A stretch of DNA of 64,000 nt from Tetmemena sp. SeJ-2015 (GCA_027382625.1 JAJKFJ010022465.1:62001-126000), one strand, 5' to 3'. Positions 1 to 12,200 are shown, numbered from the stretch's first letter. A program made the numbers and translations. Notes: a model not told the origin generated them from the letters alone.

Positions 1-875
1 GAATGAGAAATAAATAAAAAATGGTAAATGCTTAAAATGAATAGATAATAGGTTCAATAGAGCTTAACATTATTTATTGATATTCTTATTAGTTAGAAGC
101 TTTTCCAAAATCGTAACCAAATTGTAATTAAAATTTTACTTCTGTAAATGCAAAGTGCTGCTCAGTAAAGTGTATGAATGGCAAATTTATAGACTTCAAC
201 ATGATAAAATTTATGTTGCATTCTACTCAGAATGAAAATATATTTCAGCTGCAGCAGATCCAATCCATTTTAATTTACTGCAATTATTAATTTTTATTCT
301 TCAAATTTTATTTGATTTATAACTATGGATTATCTTTTTTCAATAAGTTTCTGAGTATGGAATGACTTGCTTCAACTCTTTCAACTTTGCAATGATCAAA
401 CAATAGCTACCCTGCTTTTCCCGAAAACACCTTAGAAATATCTTCGGGCTTAAAAATATATTTTATAAAATAACTACAATTTTAGTAAATTAATACTAAT
501 ACGAGAGCATTAATTTTCCATTAAAAACTCCTATAACCTCAGTAATAAGTAAAAATCTTGAAATTCTCGTGATAAAATTTTAAGATATTATGAAAAAGAA
601 ATTTGACAAAATGTAATATTAATAGTGCAAATTTTATGTTTTCTTTTTCAAAGTGACAAAAGTGAGTAAAATTATGAAAAAGAACAACTTTATTTAAAAT
701 TAATACTCGTTGATAAGATGATACATCTAGTAAATTATAGATAGACTCTCTCTATCTAATGGATTTCGTTAATAATCACTCAAAACCATCCAATTTACTA
801 ATTACCCACTAATGATTACTCAACTTTTTCATTAAGTTTTGGATAATGAAGCTACTATAATTATCAGCGAAGTAT
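1..875. other. AT-rich DNA, no gene seen
   Basis: Very AT-rich sequence with frequent TGA in every frame. I see no ORF with biased composition, RNA gene or repeat shared with the rest of the window. Probably intergenic germline DNA or IES. Confidence 0.5.
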
Positions 876-879
876 TAAA

Positions 880-1212
880 TTTGTTATTTACTCATAAAAA
901 TATACTTAACAGTTAGATTATCTTTCAGTTCTTGCAAATGTTTTTCATTTATTGATCTTACAACATTAATTTTTTCCAATACATGTCGTAAGAGAGGATA
1001 TACCTTTTGAGTTCACTTGGTTTCTGTGTGGATCCAATACTTAGAAGGTTTATAGTCTAAGCCCATAGTTCTAACCTCTCGATATTCCCACTTCAAACCA
1101 TTTAACTTATTTTCATTTAGAATATCCTCAATAACTTACAGCAAATGAATTTCTGTTAATAGATTTATATTGCACTAAATAGCAACTTCCATAATTTCAA
1201 TATCGAAGGTCG
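880..1212 (-). pseudogene. decayed ORF, possibly transposon-derived
   Basis: With TAA/TAG read as glutamine, the minus strand gives about 100 codons of well-biased protein (for example 'NGLKWEYREVRTMGLDYKP' and 'HVLEKINVVRSINEKHL'), broken by one in-frame TGA and with no clear start. I do not recognise the family. It lies next to inverted repeats and transposon remnants, so a decayed transposon ORF is the likeliest reading. An MDS of an ordinary gene with an undetected IES is also possible. Confidence 0.4.
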
Positions 1213-1361
1213 TAAAAATAAATTTATTATAAGCAAAATAGGATTAGGATATCAAGAATTTTCTATATTTAAAATCAAACTGAAATTAATTACAGGCTGG
1301 AATTTAAATGAGTAAGTTAATTAATCATAATAATAACTAAATGGAGAACCATAAAAACCAC

Positions 1362-2018
1362 TATACCTAGGAATCTAAAAGAAAATCGTTGAAAAGCTAT
1401 AAAAATACAGAGCAAGAAGGAAAAACTAAAGCTAAAGATAAGAATTAAAGAGATATGTATTAACTTGTCATTTATTTGAACTTTATTAATTTTTAATGGC
1501 TGTTGGTTTCTGCAATCTCCACAAATTTCTTTGCAAGTATCTTTAATCTCCTATTTTAAGTTCTCGAAAGTGAAATTGTGAGTTTAGCCTCCTTGTCTGT
1601 CTCGACTCCTATTTAGAGGGAAAAGTTTGTTTTCCACTCTTCAAAGTTTTTTTAAGCTTGTTTGAGAATACATTTACTATCAGATAACATTAATGAACAA
1701 AGGCAAGACACAAAGTGTCAAAAATGTTCAAAGGACTTTAACTCAAGAATTTAAATCAGGAAGAGTTCCCTCGAAAGAGAAGTCGAGGCAGACAAGGAGG
1801 CTACACTCACAATTTCGCTTTCAAGAATTTAAAATAGGAGACTAAAGATACTTGCAAAGAAATTTGTAGAGATTGAAGAAACCAACAGCCATTAATAAAG
1901 TTTAAATAAATGACAAGTTAATATGTATCTCTTTAACTCTTATCTCTAGCTTTAGTTTTCCTTCTTGCTCTGTATTTTTCTAGCTTTTAAACGATTTTCT
2001 TTTAGATTCCGAGGTATA
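1362..2018. repeat. inverted repeat pair, about 240-bp arms
   Basis: Arm 1362-1608 is repeated in reverse complement at 1781-2018 with roughly 90% identity, separated by about 170 bp. Both arms have 'ggctgttggtttct' inside and a 'tatacct(a/c)gga' outer edge. A diverged single arm lies at 14268-14395. This looks like a foldback or MITE-type element or a pair of transposon termini. No ORF is seen in the spacer. Confidence 0.8.
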
Positions 2019-2814
2019 ATCAAGATCTCCTTGGCAGCACAATTCACCTTTAAAGCAATCATTATCAAATTATGTTCAACTAAACTAAATGCAGAACACA
2101 TTTTGATTTAAGTTATTAATTATTTAGGCAAAATAGAAAACTATTTTAGATGAGGCTATTAAATATGATTTAGCAAAATTCATCGTGAAAATAAATAATA
2201 TGAGATCCTAAACTGATTAAGATATGCATTTTTCTTACTCTGTTACTAATTCAAACTTGTATTTTCCTTTGTGATTCTACTTGTATTTAATAAATTTTGT
2301 CATGTTCAGTTAAATTCATAAGTATTTATATTTATTAAAACCTATTTCTATTTTATTATAATCGTCTTTCTCCCGTCATCCTTTTTTTAAAGCTGCATTA
2401 AATCAAACAACTCTTCCTCTAAATCATCTCTATCCAAAAATTTATTTATGTCAAATGGTTTTTTTCTTTATTAAACCTCTGAAGATGATTAATTTTGTAT
2501 TTCTAGCTCTTGGACTGATGAGGAAGCCATTAGGTTTTTGCTGTTTAAGTTACGTTTTCTCATAATCTAATCATAAATTTGCAAACCAGGCAAATCCTTC
2601 GCTTTATCAGGATTCTATTTATAGAACTATCTGGCTTTTTTAATGTAAAGCTAAATAAAAGGCTCTGCAGGATGAAAGTTTAAAATCATCTGAGTTTCAA
2701 AAGTATTTTAGTAAATATTCTCTCCAATTCTTCTCCAATTATGGGGAATAGGTAAGTTTATCAAAATTCTGGGAATCCAGAGCAAATGAGGCTCTTTAGA
2801 AATGTCGATGTCAT

Positions 2815-2925
2815 AATAAAAACTCAATAATATTATAGTTAAAATTTTAATGAAAATCAGAATTGAATTAAAATAATAAATGAAGAGTTGTAAAATGTTG
2901 GCCGTTAAATTGCTAGCTAATAGCT
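2815..2925 (-). repeat. RepA fragment (reverse orientation)
   Basis: The segment matches, in reverse complement, the right half of the RepA repeat defined at 32263-32657: the shared core is 'caatttaacggcca' followed by an AT-rich tail ending 'aaattttaac'. An apparent 90-codon standard-code ORF over this stretch is therefore probably not a gene. Confidence 0.65.
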
Positions 2926-3185
2926 CATTTATAAGAGTATTGAGAGAATAATCAAAAGTATTGAAATTAATCTTTCGCACTTTTAAAACTTAATGGAAGC
3001 CATAGGTGTTGCACGCAAACGCAAAAGGAAACTCACCGAATATCTTGGACCTGGTTGTCATTCCGCATGAGTCTAGACGCCAGAGCGCTACATTCTAAGT
3101 TAAAATCTTATCCCTTACCTCGAGAGCTACAGGGACTTGGCTGACAATGAATCTTGCTGAAGCCCAGGGTTCGTAATTTTAGACT

Positions 3186-3960
3186 CGCTGGATCAGCAAC
3201 TCTTGACGATCATGCTTCGCAATGAGACGTTCAGCCACGACGAGCACTTAGACATGAGCTACACCCAGATAGCCAAGGCCACGGGCATCAAACTGCAGCA
3301 CGGTGTCCATGATCGTCCAGAGGTGACGCCGCAACGACTTCATCTAAGATTCGAAGAGTCACATTAATGAGGAGCAGAGGAAAATCCCCCACTCGATCGA
3401 AGAGCGTATTACCATGGCCAAGCATCACAGTGAGACTGCCCACATGTGCCTCACTCAGCGCACCCACTACTTCCACCAGCAGTTCGAGGCCTCACTCGTC
3501 TGCCCGGCCATGTTGACCAAGCTCTTCCATCGCAACTAGGTTTGCTACCGAGCCAGCACCTACACCAACATCCGCAAGGACCAGAGGCAGCGCGAGCTCC
3601 AAGACAAAGAGCAGGAGTGCACAATCGTTATCACTAGATGGATGTATGATAGTCGTGAGGCTGTGTATATCGACGAGTCCACTTTCCACAGGTGGCAGAC
3701 CGTGAAGAAGGCCTGACTGAGGCACTCTTCCTCTATGACCCAGTAGTTCTTCTATCGAGCTGGATACACATAAGGCTTCGCTCAACATTGCGAGGGCAGA
3801 GCTCGTTGCCTTAATGCTTTTTCAAAATACCAGGAGGTCAGCACCTTACCTAGCTTGGAGGTGATTGTGTCGGAGGGGCGAACTGAAGGAAGCGCTGGTA
3901 GTGAGAGCCGCCCTCGAAGAGGAGCCTGGAGGTGAAGGGCCGGAGGGTTCAAAAGAGATT
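3186..3960 (+). pseudogene. decayed DDE (IS630/Tc1-like) transposase, TBE type
   Basis: This block is much richer in GC than its surroundings. Frames with TAA/TAG as glutamine give an N-terminal helix-turn-helix-like part ('LDMSYTQIAKATGIKL'), a middle part ('SIEERITMAKHHSETAHMC') and a motif 'VYIDESTFHRW' resembling a catalytic aspartate block of IS630/Tc1/mariner transposases. In-frame TGA and frame changes near 3360 and 3715, and no recognisable third catalytic residue, show that it is broken. In Oxytricha, TBE transposons carry such a transposase; the telomere-ended element lies just downstream. Family assignment is inference from the motif; the decay is directly visible. Confidence 0.6.
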
Positions 3961-4439
3961 TAATCTGAAAATATATTCATTTTAGCTAGTATATAATTGA
4001 TACTCACTCATTTTAATTAATATTTATTTTTGACTACCACCCTGATTGTTAGAATATTAATATTGTTAGGAATTTAATAGTAGATCTCGATGGTTAAAAC
4101 ACCAAATAAATGAAAAGTTATTCCAAAAACTGAAGCCTTCAATTTTTAATTCGGCTTGCACTGATAAAGAGTCTTAATTTAAATAGCTTCCCTATCAGAG
4201 TTTAATTAATAATCTCCTTTTGATCAAAACTAATAAAGGTTAATGTACTGATTCATTTAAATTGGTTTATTGGAGGACAAGTTTATAATCAGGCGTATCA
4301 ATCTCCAAAACTGCACACTATTATTCACTAATCCACTAATCCACCAATCCACTAAAACTAAAAACCATATGTTTAATTTTTACTCTCATTAGAGCTTTAA
4401 GAATATAAGTTTTAAAATGCCTAGTAGATAAGAAATAGA

Positions 4440-4885
4440 TTCTTCGGTCTGGCTACAATGACAGTTTAAGCATTCAGACAGAACTTAAGATAGGGCGAGC
4501 ACTTGATGAGGAACCATAGATAAGAGAGATGGAAGCCTGCCGAGGACTGCACCAAGAGGAGCTAGTTTTCGTCAAAATGACTAGAGTACTCTAGGAAGGA
4601 GCACTGCTTGAGATCGAGAGAGAGAGAGAGAGAGAATAGATTAAAGATGTCAGGGAAGTTGCTGCGTGAATTTCTCCAATGTTAAAGCAGATGAAGTACT
4701 GTAAAAAGCTCACTTTGTCTAGCCTTATGTCAACAGCCTCTATAAGAACTATGCCAACAGTGAACACAACCTCGTCAGCCAGGCTATTACTATACTTAAA
4801 GATCCCAGCATAGAACATCTCTGGGAGAGAAATCAGGAATACAGCACAGGAAGGAAGCTGCTTGGAATAATTTCTTAAAACTAAT
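4440..4885 (+). pseudogene. decayed ORF inside the TBE-like element
   Basis: Two frames carry protein-like sequence. The first (4450-4665) reads 'GYNDSLSIQTELKIGRAL' and on through a GA-repeat-encoded run of Glu-Arg. The second (4678-4875) reads 'NVKADEVLQKAHFVQPYV' and 'EHNLVSQAITILKDPS'. They are joined by a frameshift or undetected IES. I do not recognise the protein. Its position between inverted repeats suggests an accessory TBE protein, but this is inference. Confidence 0.4.
4616..4635 (+). repeat. (GA)n microsatellite
   Basis: About ten GA units, lying in the decayed element ORF where they would encode alternating Glu and Arg. Confidence 0.9.
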
Positions 4886-5333
4886 CCCTCAAGCAGCTTG
4901 TTTGATTTGTACTCTCAATATAAGCCCTTGCATCATTGAACTTTGTTACCTAAAAATCCTCAAGCTATTCTAAAACTTATTGCTCATAGCTTTATTCTAA
5001 GCATATATAGTTGTTCCCTATTGGCGGATTGGTGGAAATGAGAGCTGGAGTAGTTTAGATAGGTAGCCTTAAAATAAATTAATCCATTAATCAAGTTGAT
5101 TAAAAATATCTTAATTATTCTGATCTAAAATCGCATATTTAAAACAACAGAATCTAAGTGATCTTTTAATCTTTAAATTTAATGGGTTTCAAACAGTATG
5201 GTAATTGAAGGCTTCAGTATTAGGAAAAACTTTTAATTTATTTGCGGTTTTAACCATCGAAGATCAACTATTAAATTACTAACTATAAATAAATTAATGA
5301 ATCACAACTTATTCACTTTCTTATCATATTATA

Positions 5334-5349
5334 GGGTTTTGGGGTTTTT
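5334..5349 (+). repeat. telomere-type G4T4 repeat at element end
   Basis: The 16 bases 'gggttttggggttttt' match two hypotrich telomere units. This is the only such run I found in the window. It marks the outer end of the inverted-repeat element on its left. Confidence 0.8.
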
Positions 5350-6065
5350 AATGATTGGCAAGTTCACTTAAATATTAAGTAGAATAATCTGGGCTGTTCA
5401 TATATTTTTCAATGTAGTTTTTGAGTTTGTTTATGATAAACCCAAATGACTTTATATAGAAGCTAGTTGCATCTAAAATAGCTGCTTCTTAATACTTTTC
5501 TTCTAAAGCTTCTTCTTAATCAAATAAAATATAATTAAGAGTATATTTTAATGTAATAAGTTAATTTATTAAAAATAATCAGATCTTTTCTAAGCAAAGT
5601 ATTACCTTTAAACAGCTTGCAACTTTTTAAATTCTTAAGGAGATACAATTTACTGAATAGTTTCATTCGATGATTATTTTTAAGAGGAATTTATTTTTTC
5701 TTATGATTGTATTGACTTCAATTATCTTGCAGAGATTGACTATCCTATCTTTCGTTAATTATGATTCCCTGTCTTTTATTTTTATTAATATTTATATTCC
5801 TGTCTTTGCTTTAGATTGTTGATTTGCTCTAGGCGATTTCTCTATAGAATGTATTTTCTTCTTTCAGCTTCTGGCAGTGATATTGAATCCAAGTAAGTTT
5901 TATCATAAATTAGCTACTGATCTTCAATAATAAATAAATAATTATATCAAATAATAGATCTCCATCAGTAACTTCTTTCATAAAAAGGTTATAAAGTAAT
6001 CTTACTGTTTATGAAGCTTGATAGAGTTCTGTAATATTTTTCTGAATTCAAGGTGGTTAGGGTGA
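5350..6065. other. AT-rich spacer between two inverted-repeat elements
   Basis: No ORF, RNA or repeat supported. It lies between the TBE-like element and the palindrome. Confidence 0.5.
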
Positions 6066-7532
6066 ATAAAAACACCACAAGATATTATAAGAAAATGAAA
6101 ATAATTTCTCTATAATTAATTTCTTTATTAATATTACTAATTTAAGCTTGATTCAGCGAAATTTTTTTAAATTTATTGCTGTTAATGTTCGTTAGTTGTT
6201 ATTGATCTGCTTTCCTCTTGTAGGTTTTGAGTTTCTTGGCAGTTGAGAAAAGTGTTCACTTGGGACGATCTAGGGCTCTTTCGCTTTATCCTGTGCGTTG
6301 ACCTCATCTGCTCTTCTGATGGAGTTAACCGAACTTTAATGTGGCAGGTGCCAATTATTCATAAATGTAACCTGCTAAATAGGAGAAGTAACAACAATTA
6401 CGATTCAGCCAAAGTAGACAGGATCTTAATTGCTCGACTTGAAATGAGCTTTCCATTATTGATACCCATTTTTATAAATTTTAGAACATTAAATTAAATT
6501 GTAAATTACAGCAATATATTAGTTCATTCATAGTCTGAAGGAGAAACTACATCGTCAATTTTAAGGATCATTTTTACTAAATTATTTGAACTATAATAAG
6601 AAAAAAGTTTTTATTTTTAAGTTGGAACTCATAATATCTGAGAAACAGAATGGCTTTTAAAAATTATTTAAACTAAAACTTATATTTCACCTTTTTAAAA
6701 ATTAATTAGGTTAACTGTCAATTAATTAAAAAACTTTTACCCGCGGGGGGGGTTCGAACTACCGTCCTCCAATCATTTATCAGACACAATATTAGAATTA
6801 CCATTGAGCAGGGCGAAGTCTGATAAATGATTGGAGTTTTTTAATTAATTGACAGTTAACCTAATTAATTTAAAAAAGTGTGAAATATAAGTTTTAGTTT
6901 AAATAATTTTTAAAACCATTCTGTTTCTCAGATATTATGAGTTCCAACTTAAAAATAAAAACTTTTTTCCTTATTATAGTTGAAATAATTTAGTAAAAAT
7001 GATCCTTAAAATTGACGATGTAATTTCTCCTTCAGACTATGAATGAACTAATATATTGCTGTAATTTACAATTTAATTTTATTTTCTAAAATATATAAAA
7101 ATGGGTATCAATGGAAAGCTCATTTCAAGGCGAGCAATTAAGATCCTGTCTACTTTGGCTGAATCGTAAATTTTGGTACCTCTCCTATTTAGGAGGTTAC
7201 ATTTATGAATAATTGGCACCTGCCACATTAAAGTTCGGTTAACTCCATCAGGAGAGCAGATGAGGGTCAACGCACAGGATAAAGTCTTCCTAATTTTGCA
7301 AGCGCTATCGAAAGAGCCCTAGATCGTCCCAAGTGAACACTTTTCTCAACTGCCAAGAGACTCAATACCTACAAGAGGAAAGCAGATCTATAAGAACTAA
7401 CGAACATTAAAAGCAGTAAATTTTAAAAAAATTCGCTGAATCAAGCTTAAATTAGTAATATTAATAAAGAAATTAATTATAGAGAAATTATTTTCATTTT
7501 CTTATAATATCTTGTGGTTTTGTGTTTTTAAT
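6066..7532. mobile_element. 1.47-kb palindromic (foldback) element
   Basis: Left arm 6066-6735 and right arm 6834-7532 are near-perfect reverse complements, about 680 bp each. The outer tips read 'aaaaacaccacaagatatta' and its complement, a degenerate form of the C4A4-type TBE tip. The arms carry a protein-like stretch (6243-6497 and inverted at 7079-7330) with 'DSAKVDRILIARLEMSFPL'. The right arm has about 25 bp that the left arm lacks, near 7290. The 100-bp centre contains 'ccgcgggggggttcgaac' and a second, smaller perfect 19-bp inverted repeat (6767-6785 / 6818-6836). Likely a head-to-head duplication of one TBE-like terminus. Confidence 0.75.
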
Positions 7533-8340
7533 GTGAGAGGTGGTGTTCTTTATTCTATCATAAAATACTAAATTTCCCTCAGGGTCTCTTTCTTATTCTA
7601 CACTCTCCGGAATATATGATGAGAGGAACAAATTCATAATCCAACCATACTTATCCTTATCCTTTTCAAAGTCATATCCTATTTAGAATCCTAACTCTTT
7701 TTTATCTTTATCAGTTAGTTGTAATTCAGTATTTCTAAATGTTGACTATTAAATTTTCTTTTTTTTCTATGTTTGCAGTGATTGTAAAATTGATTATTTT
7801 CTTGACATTAAAATTATTAATTTATTTTATATATTTACACAAACTAATCTCAATAGATATAAAAATAAATTCATAAATATAAAAAAATTAATGGGCGTAG
7901 AGGGTGTCTAATGGAGAAAAAGTATTATTTATTATCAAAATCTTTTACTTTCAATTAAGTGAAAAATCTGATCTCTAAATTTAAATTTTTTAACTCTATC
8001 ATGTGTGAGTTTCCTAAGGTTTATTATTATTATCATTTCATATTTATTTTAAAATTATTTATTTTAAAATTTAATAATTCATTAATATCTTCAATTTTTA
8101 GTTTTAAATCAAATCAATTATTAGTTTATATATGATTTTGTGTATTAGCTTGTGATTTTTGTTATTATTTAATCACAGATTATTAAATTGCACTATCATT
8201 TAATTTTAGAAATTATTAATCATCATCTCTTATTTAAGTCTCACTTTAATTTATTATCTCATCTTATTTTATTTAAATCAAAGCCTATTATAAGGGGGAA
8301 GAACTTTTTGATAAACGTTACATAATAATTACAAATTAAA
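7533..8340. other. AT-rich DNA, no gene seen
   Basis: Strongly AT-rich with runs of 'ttaatttatt'-type sequence. No supported feature. Confidence 0.5.
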
Positions 8341-8349
8341 TATCTTGGA

Positions 8350-8652
8350 GTAATGTATATATTAGGTTTTATTAAAATTAGTTAATTCAAAATACTTATT
8401 CTTCAAAAATTTGAGAAAAACTGTACGATTACTTGTCATTGTTTTTGAATTATTTCTCATTTACAAGACTGCTTCAAACCTCTGGTAAGTATAAATACAA
8501 GTAAACTTTTTTATTAAATAAGCTTTAGAGCTTTTAGTGAATAGTTTAGCGATATTTATTCGGTTTCGCACCATAACATTATCATTAATAGGCAAGGATA
8601 ATGATGAATAAGAATTGTGATGGTTTTCACAGAAGACGAATAGAGAGTGCAT
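8350..8652 (-). CDS. hypothetical ORF, uncertain
   Basis: Reading TAA as glutamine, the minus strand is open from an ATG at 8652 ('MHSLFVFCENHHNSYSSLS') for about 100 codons. Composition in the first 60 codons is moderately protein-like; the rest is AT-driven. No domain is recognised. Because only TGA stops, open frames of this length can arise by chance, so this could be an MDS or noise. Confidence 0.25.
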
Positions 8653-9012
8653 TTAAGCTGCAAATCATCTCTCTTTGAGATTAAATGGGCAGTATGACTT
8701 CAATAAGTATGTGTGAATGACTCTTTACGTAATAACATATTGACTTTAGCTAAATTTTTAGGGTAAAAGTATTCAGATGAAGTCTACAAGAGATAAAAAT
8801 AAGAATGAATCTCTCACTCATAATCAATAAGAAATAAATAAGGAAAATATAGATGGAAAGTGTGTCTCCAAATCACAAATGCTTCGCAAGTATAAACTTC
8901 TATGAAAATTTTGTATTTAAAGAAAAATGATTTACGATAATGTAATCGTATCCTCCCTATATTAACTTTAGTGGGAGAATGAAAACTTATTTTTATATTG
9001 AATATTTTTATA

Positions 9013-9255
9013 TCTGAGAATTAAACTAATAAATAAATTACCAAATTTAAAATCCTTGGCAGTTGAAGTGTGAGATATTAGGTAGATTTTATTACAATTC
9101 GATTAAGCATTAAATTCTAAGCAACTTTGATCCTTGCAACTTCTTCGCAGGAGGTCTGTGTTGCGAGTTACCTCTGTCATAAGTTTTTGAACTTGGCTAA
9201 TTTCTTGGAGTTTGTGACATCAAAATCTCTTCACAGCAGAAAGTTTCCCTAAAGC
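9013..9255 (+). repeat. RepA copy, left half
   Basis: Matches RepA (32263-32657) from the 'ctgagaatt' edge through 'gcaactttgatccttgcaac' and 'aggaggtctgtgt' to 'catcaaaatctcttcaca', at roughly 85-90% identity, then stops where the coiled-coil coding block of the FYVE gene begins. The right half of RepA is absent here. Confidence 0.8.
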
Positions 9256-12200
9256 GCTAAAAGGATTAAAACCTCATTGTCATGATAAAATCAAGTACTT
9301 CCTTCTTATAGGATGCATCAAAGTCAGTGCTAAACTAAGCAATAGAAAGAGCCTTGATATATATGGAGCCCTCAAGATTCAATCTTTGATCTTTTAAAAT
9401 AACTTAATGGCTTTAACTATCAAATCTAACTCATAATTTTTTCTCACCATCCTCTATACAGTCACTTGATCTATTTTCATGAAAGCTCAGAGATAGCTTG
9501 CTAATTAGATACTTATGACTCTTGATCCTTTATCTTTAGATTTATAAAATCATTCTTGAAATTCGTTACATATTTTACTCAATATTGGGTAAACACGAAA
9601 GTATGATCAAGAATAGATAATAACAGCTTTTAACTGCTAGTACTTTGACGATGCTTTAAATAGAATTAAAACTTTCTTCTTATGCTTCTTAACGGCTCAG
9701 AAGATTTTCATTTTGAATTTACCAACTCTATTTGATTTGGAACATAGCATTGCTGATTTTAAAGCAAAGTTTTGGAGTGTGGAGGCTATTGAGCTTCTTG
9801 CTTCAAAGTAATGAAATTATTTCTATTCAAGGTGTTTGAATAAGACAACAAAATGTTCGATGAAGCCTTGTCTTTAGCTCAATGTTTAAACCTAGCACTC
9901 TATTCGGTCGAGTACAGATTAACGCCCAAGCATCCTTGTTTTGATAAAGTTGCAAGCTCTGACGATTCTTAAGTATCTCTACAGTATAAGAACCTCCATT
10001 GTTAAAAGCATGATCTATCACATGCAAACAAGCTCACAGAATCTGCTCGCACTAGCTTCTAACCCAGCATAGTTTAAGGTTGATCCTTTCTGTTGAACTT
10101 TCTGAATTTATCTTTTTTCGAGAATCTCTAATTTCAAAGTCAGGGATATTTTTAATCAGGATATTTGCCTTCATTGTTTCAAAAGCAGCCAAGGGTCCAA
10201 GGATCAATCTTTTCTCTCAATCGGATATTTCATTATACATTTTCAGTTCCTTATCCTTGTGATCCTTCATCATTTACTTTAGAGTATCGGCATAATTGCG
10301 AGCATAGTATCTTTGAGAAACTTTTAGGATTCAAATTTGAATACTTTATTAAAGAACAGTTCCGTATACATGTTCTTCTATCTTATTGATAGTTTGATCT
10401 TGTCTCCTCTTTTCTTTTTATAACTTGTAGGTTGCCATAATTTTACCTTCTGGTTGTTTTTTTCTGTTGCATTTTTAACTTTTTCATATTTTCCTCGTCA
10501 CTTATTCTATCCTCATATTATCTTCTCATGTTCTCCATATCTTAATCTTTCTGATCTTGTCTCAAATCTTTTGGAACATAACCCACAGTATTTTTGAATT
10601 CTCTTATGTGATTGTGCATTGAAACTACATCATGATGTTCTTTAAATGCTCTTGTGTGATTTAAAATTTGGCGGTCATATCACTACTTCTCTTCTAATCA
10701 TTTAAGCTAGTTAGTGTTTACGATATGTCTCATCTTTATACCAGTCTTGCAAATCAATTTTAAAAATTATTTATAAAGTACACCAAAGTACTTGTCTTAA
10801 GAGCTGTATTTATTTATTCTTGATCATCATTTCGTAATCACACTTTGTGTCAAAGAAATTTTTATAAACAATGCAAAAATATTTGATTCTTTTGCTTCTT
10901 TTCATGAAGAAGCTTTTCCTTTTCCGCCAATTAGTGAAGCTTTTCATTTTTGATTGTTATATACTTATTCTATTCCCTTTGGATTTCCATGAGATCACTC
11001 TCCTGAGTAGCGATCTCTGAGTACAAATTGATCTATTACTTATTCAAAGTCTCAATTTCTTTGGTGTACTAAAAAACTTCTCTTTCTAGTACTTGTTTCT
11101 TCTCTTTGGCTCTCTCTAGTCTTCCCAATAACTCCTTCTTTTCCATATCATATTTTTAGACAAGGTTTGTTTTTTCTTCATCTAACTCTTCGATCCGAGC
11201 CTTACAAAAATATAATTCATATTCTTTTATCTAAATATTTTAATCAATTGAAGATGTCCATTTACTGCTATTCTTTAATTCAAATCAAATTCAAACGTAA
11301 AATTAAATTTGTTTCATTTATTTACTCAAACTAAAGAAGTTTTATTTTTATTCGGAATATTAAATATATTACTTCCAAGAAAGTCTATTAAATATAAGAA
11401 TTATATCAACAAATTTAATTATGGAAAAGCTTATAGAATAATTTGCAAATAAAAAAATGAAGAGAGAAAAAAATAAAAAAAATTAAAAGTTAAATGTACT
11501 TAATAAAATGAAGGGATCTTTTATTTTTTAGATATTTTTAAAGTAACTTTTATGTTTTGGATAAAAATTTAAGTAATACTAGGCTGATAGGATGTCATCA
11601 AGATGGTTCTTCAGCTAATAAATGATTAATAATTGACTAAAGTATACATCAAAGTTTTCCATTTCTGTGTCGCAGGCATCGCAAACCCTATAAGCTGTTT
11701 TCTGATCAGATTTTGAAAGAAATCTCTTATTGTGAGAGCACTTGTCACACACACTCATTCCACAACGCCTGCAGTGGTGCCTTCTATGGGTGGTGTTGAA
11801 TTTCACATAACAGATTTCGCAATTGCTTCTTTCATGGAACTCCACAGCCTTTTCGTCAAAATATTCAGGAAGGGCTGCCTGCTAAGTTTTCTCTGATTAA
11901 TTGTTTATCAAATTCATTAATCATACCCAAAAACTTTTTAATACTGATTGGATTATCTGTAAAAGAATTAAATTAATAATTTCTACTTATTTCTTGTGGT
12001 TGCTTATTATCATAAATGATAATTTAGGGTAGAGTAAATTAGATAATAAAACTTCATATTAATATGATTGTAGAGTTAAGGGTGCCTTCTTATTTGCATT
12101 TGAAGTTGTACTCTCTTTAATTAAGTAACGAAGTTAATCTCATTCACACCTAGCTATGACTCATTTATAGAATCGATTTGTGTCGCTAAGTTCTTGCTCT

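Larger units (their letters stand above)
4064..5349. mobile_element. TBE-like inverted-repeat element with telomeric end
   Basis: Segment 4064-4145 is repeated in inverted orientation at 5204-5283 (shared core 'aatttaatag..gatc', 'cgatggttaaaac', 'ctgaagccttcaat'). Outside the right copy the sequence reaches 'gggttttggggttttt' at 5334-5349, two units of the hypotrich telomere repeat pointing outward. TBE elements of Oxytricha end in exactly such C4A4/G4T4 units inside long inverted repeats. The left end is eroded: only 'gactaccaccctg' near 4031 could be a remnant. The interior holds a decayed ORF. At about 1.3 kb it is much shorter than a full TBE (about 4 kb). Confidence 0.65.

Noticed and set aside
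2708..2980. 90-codon standard-code ORF on the minus strand
   Set aside because: It lies over a RepA fragment and is mainly AT-driven Leu/Ile/Asn codons; its open frame is explained by the repeat.
6736..6836. A functional tRNA gene
   Set aside because: The A- and B-box-like strings are present, but acceptor and T stems do not pair and the anticodon arm cannot be formed.
9256..10080. Reassignment of TGA to tryptophan, suggested by in-frame TGAs in relic ORFs
   Set aside because: OGDH, SHMT, the GSTs and the nucleoredoxin-like gene all end with TGA at the expected place and use it nowhere inside the corrected frame.
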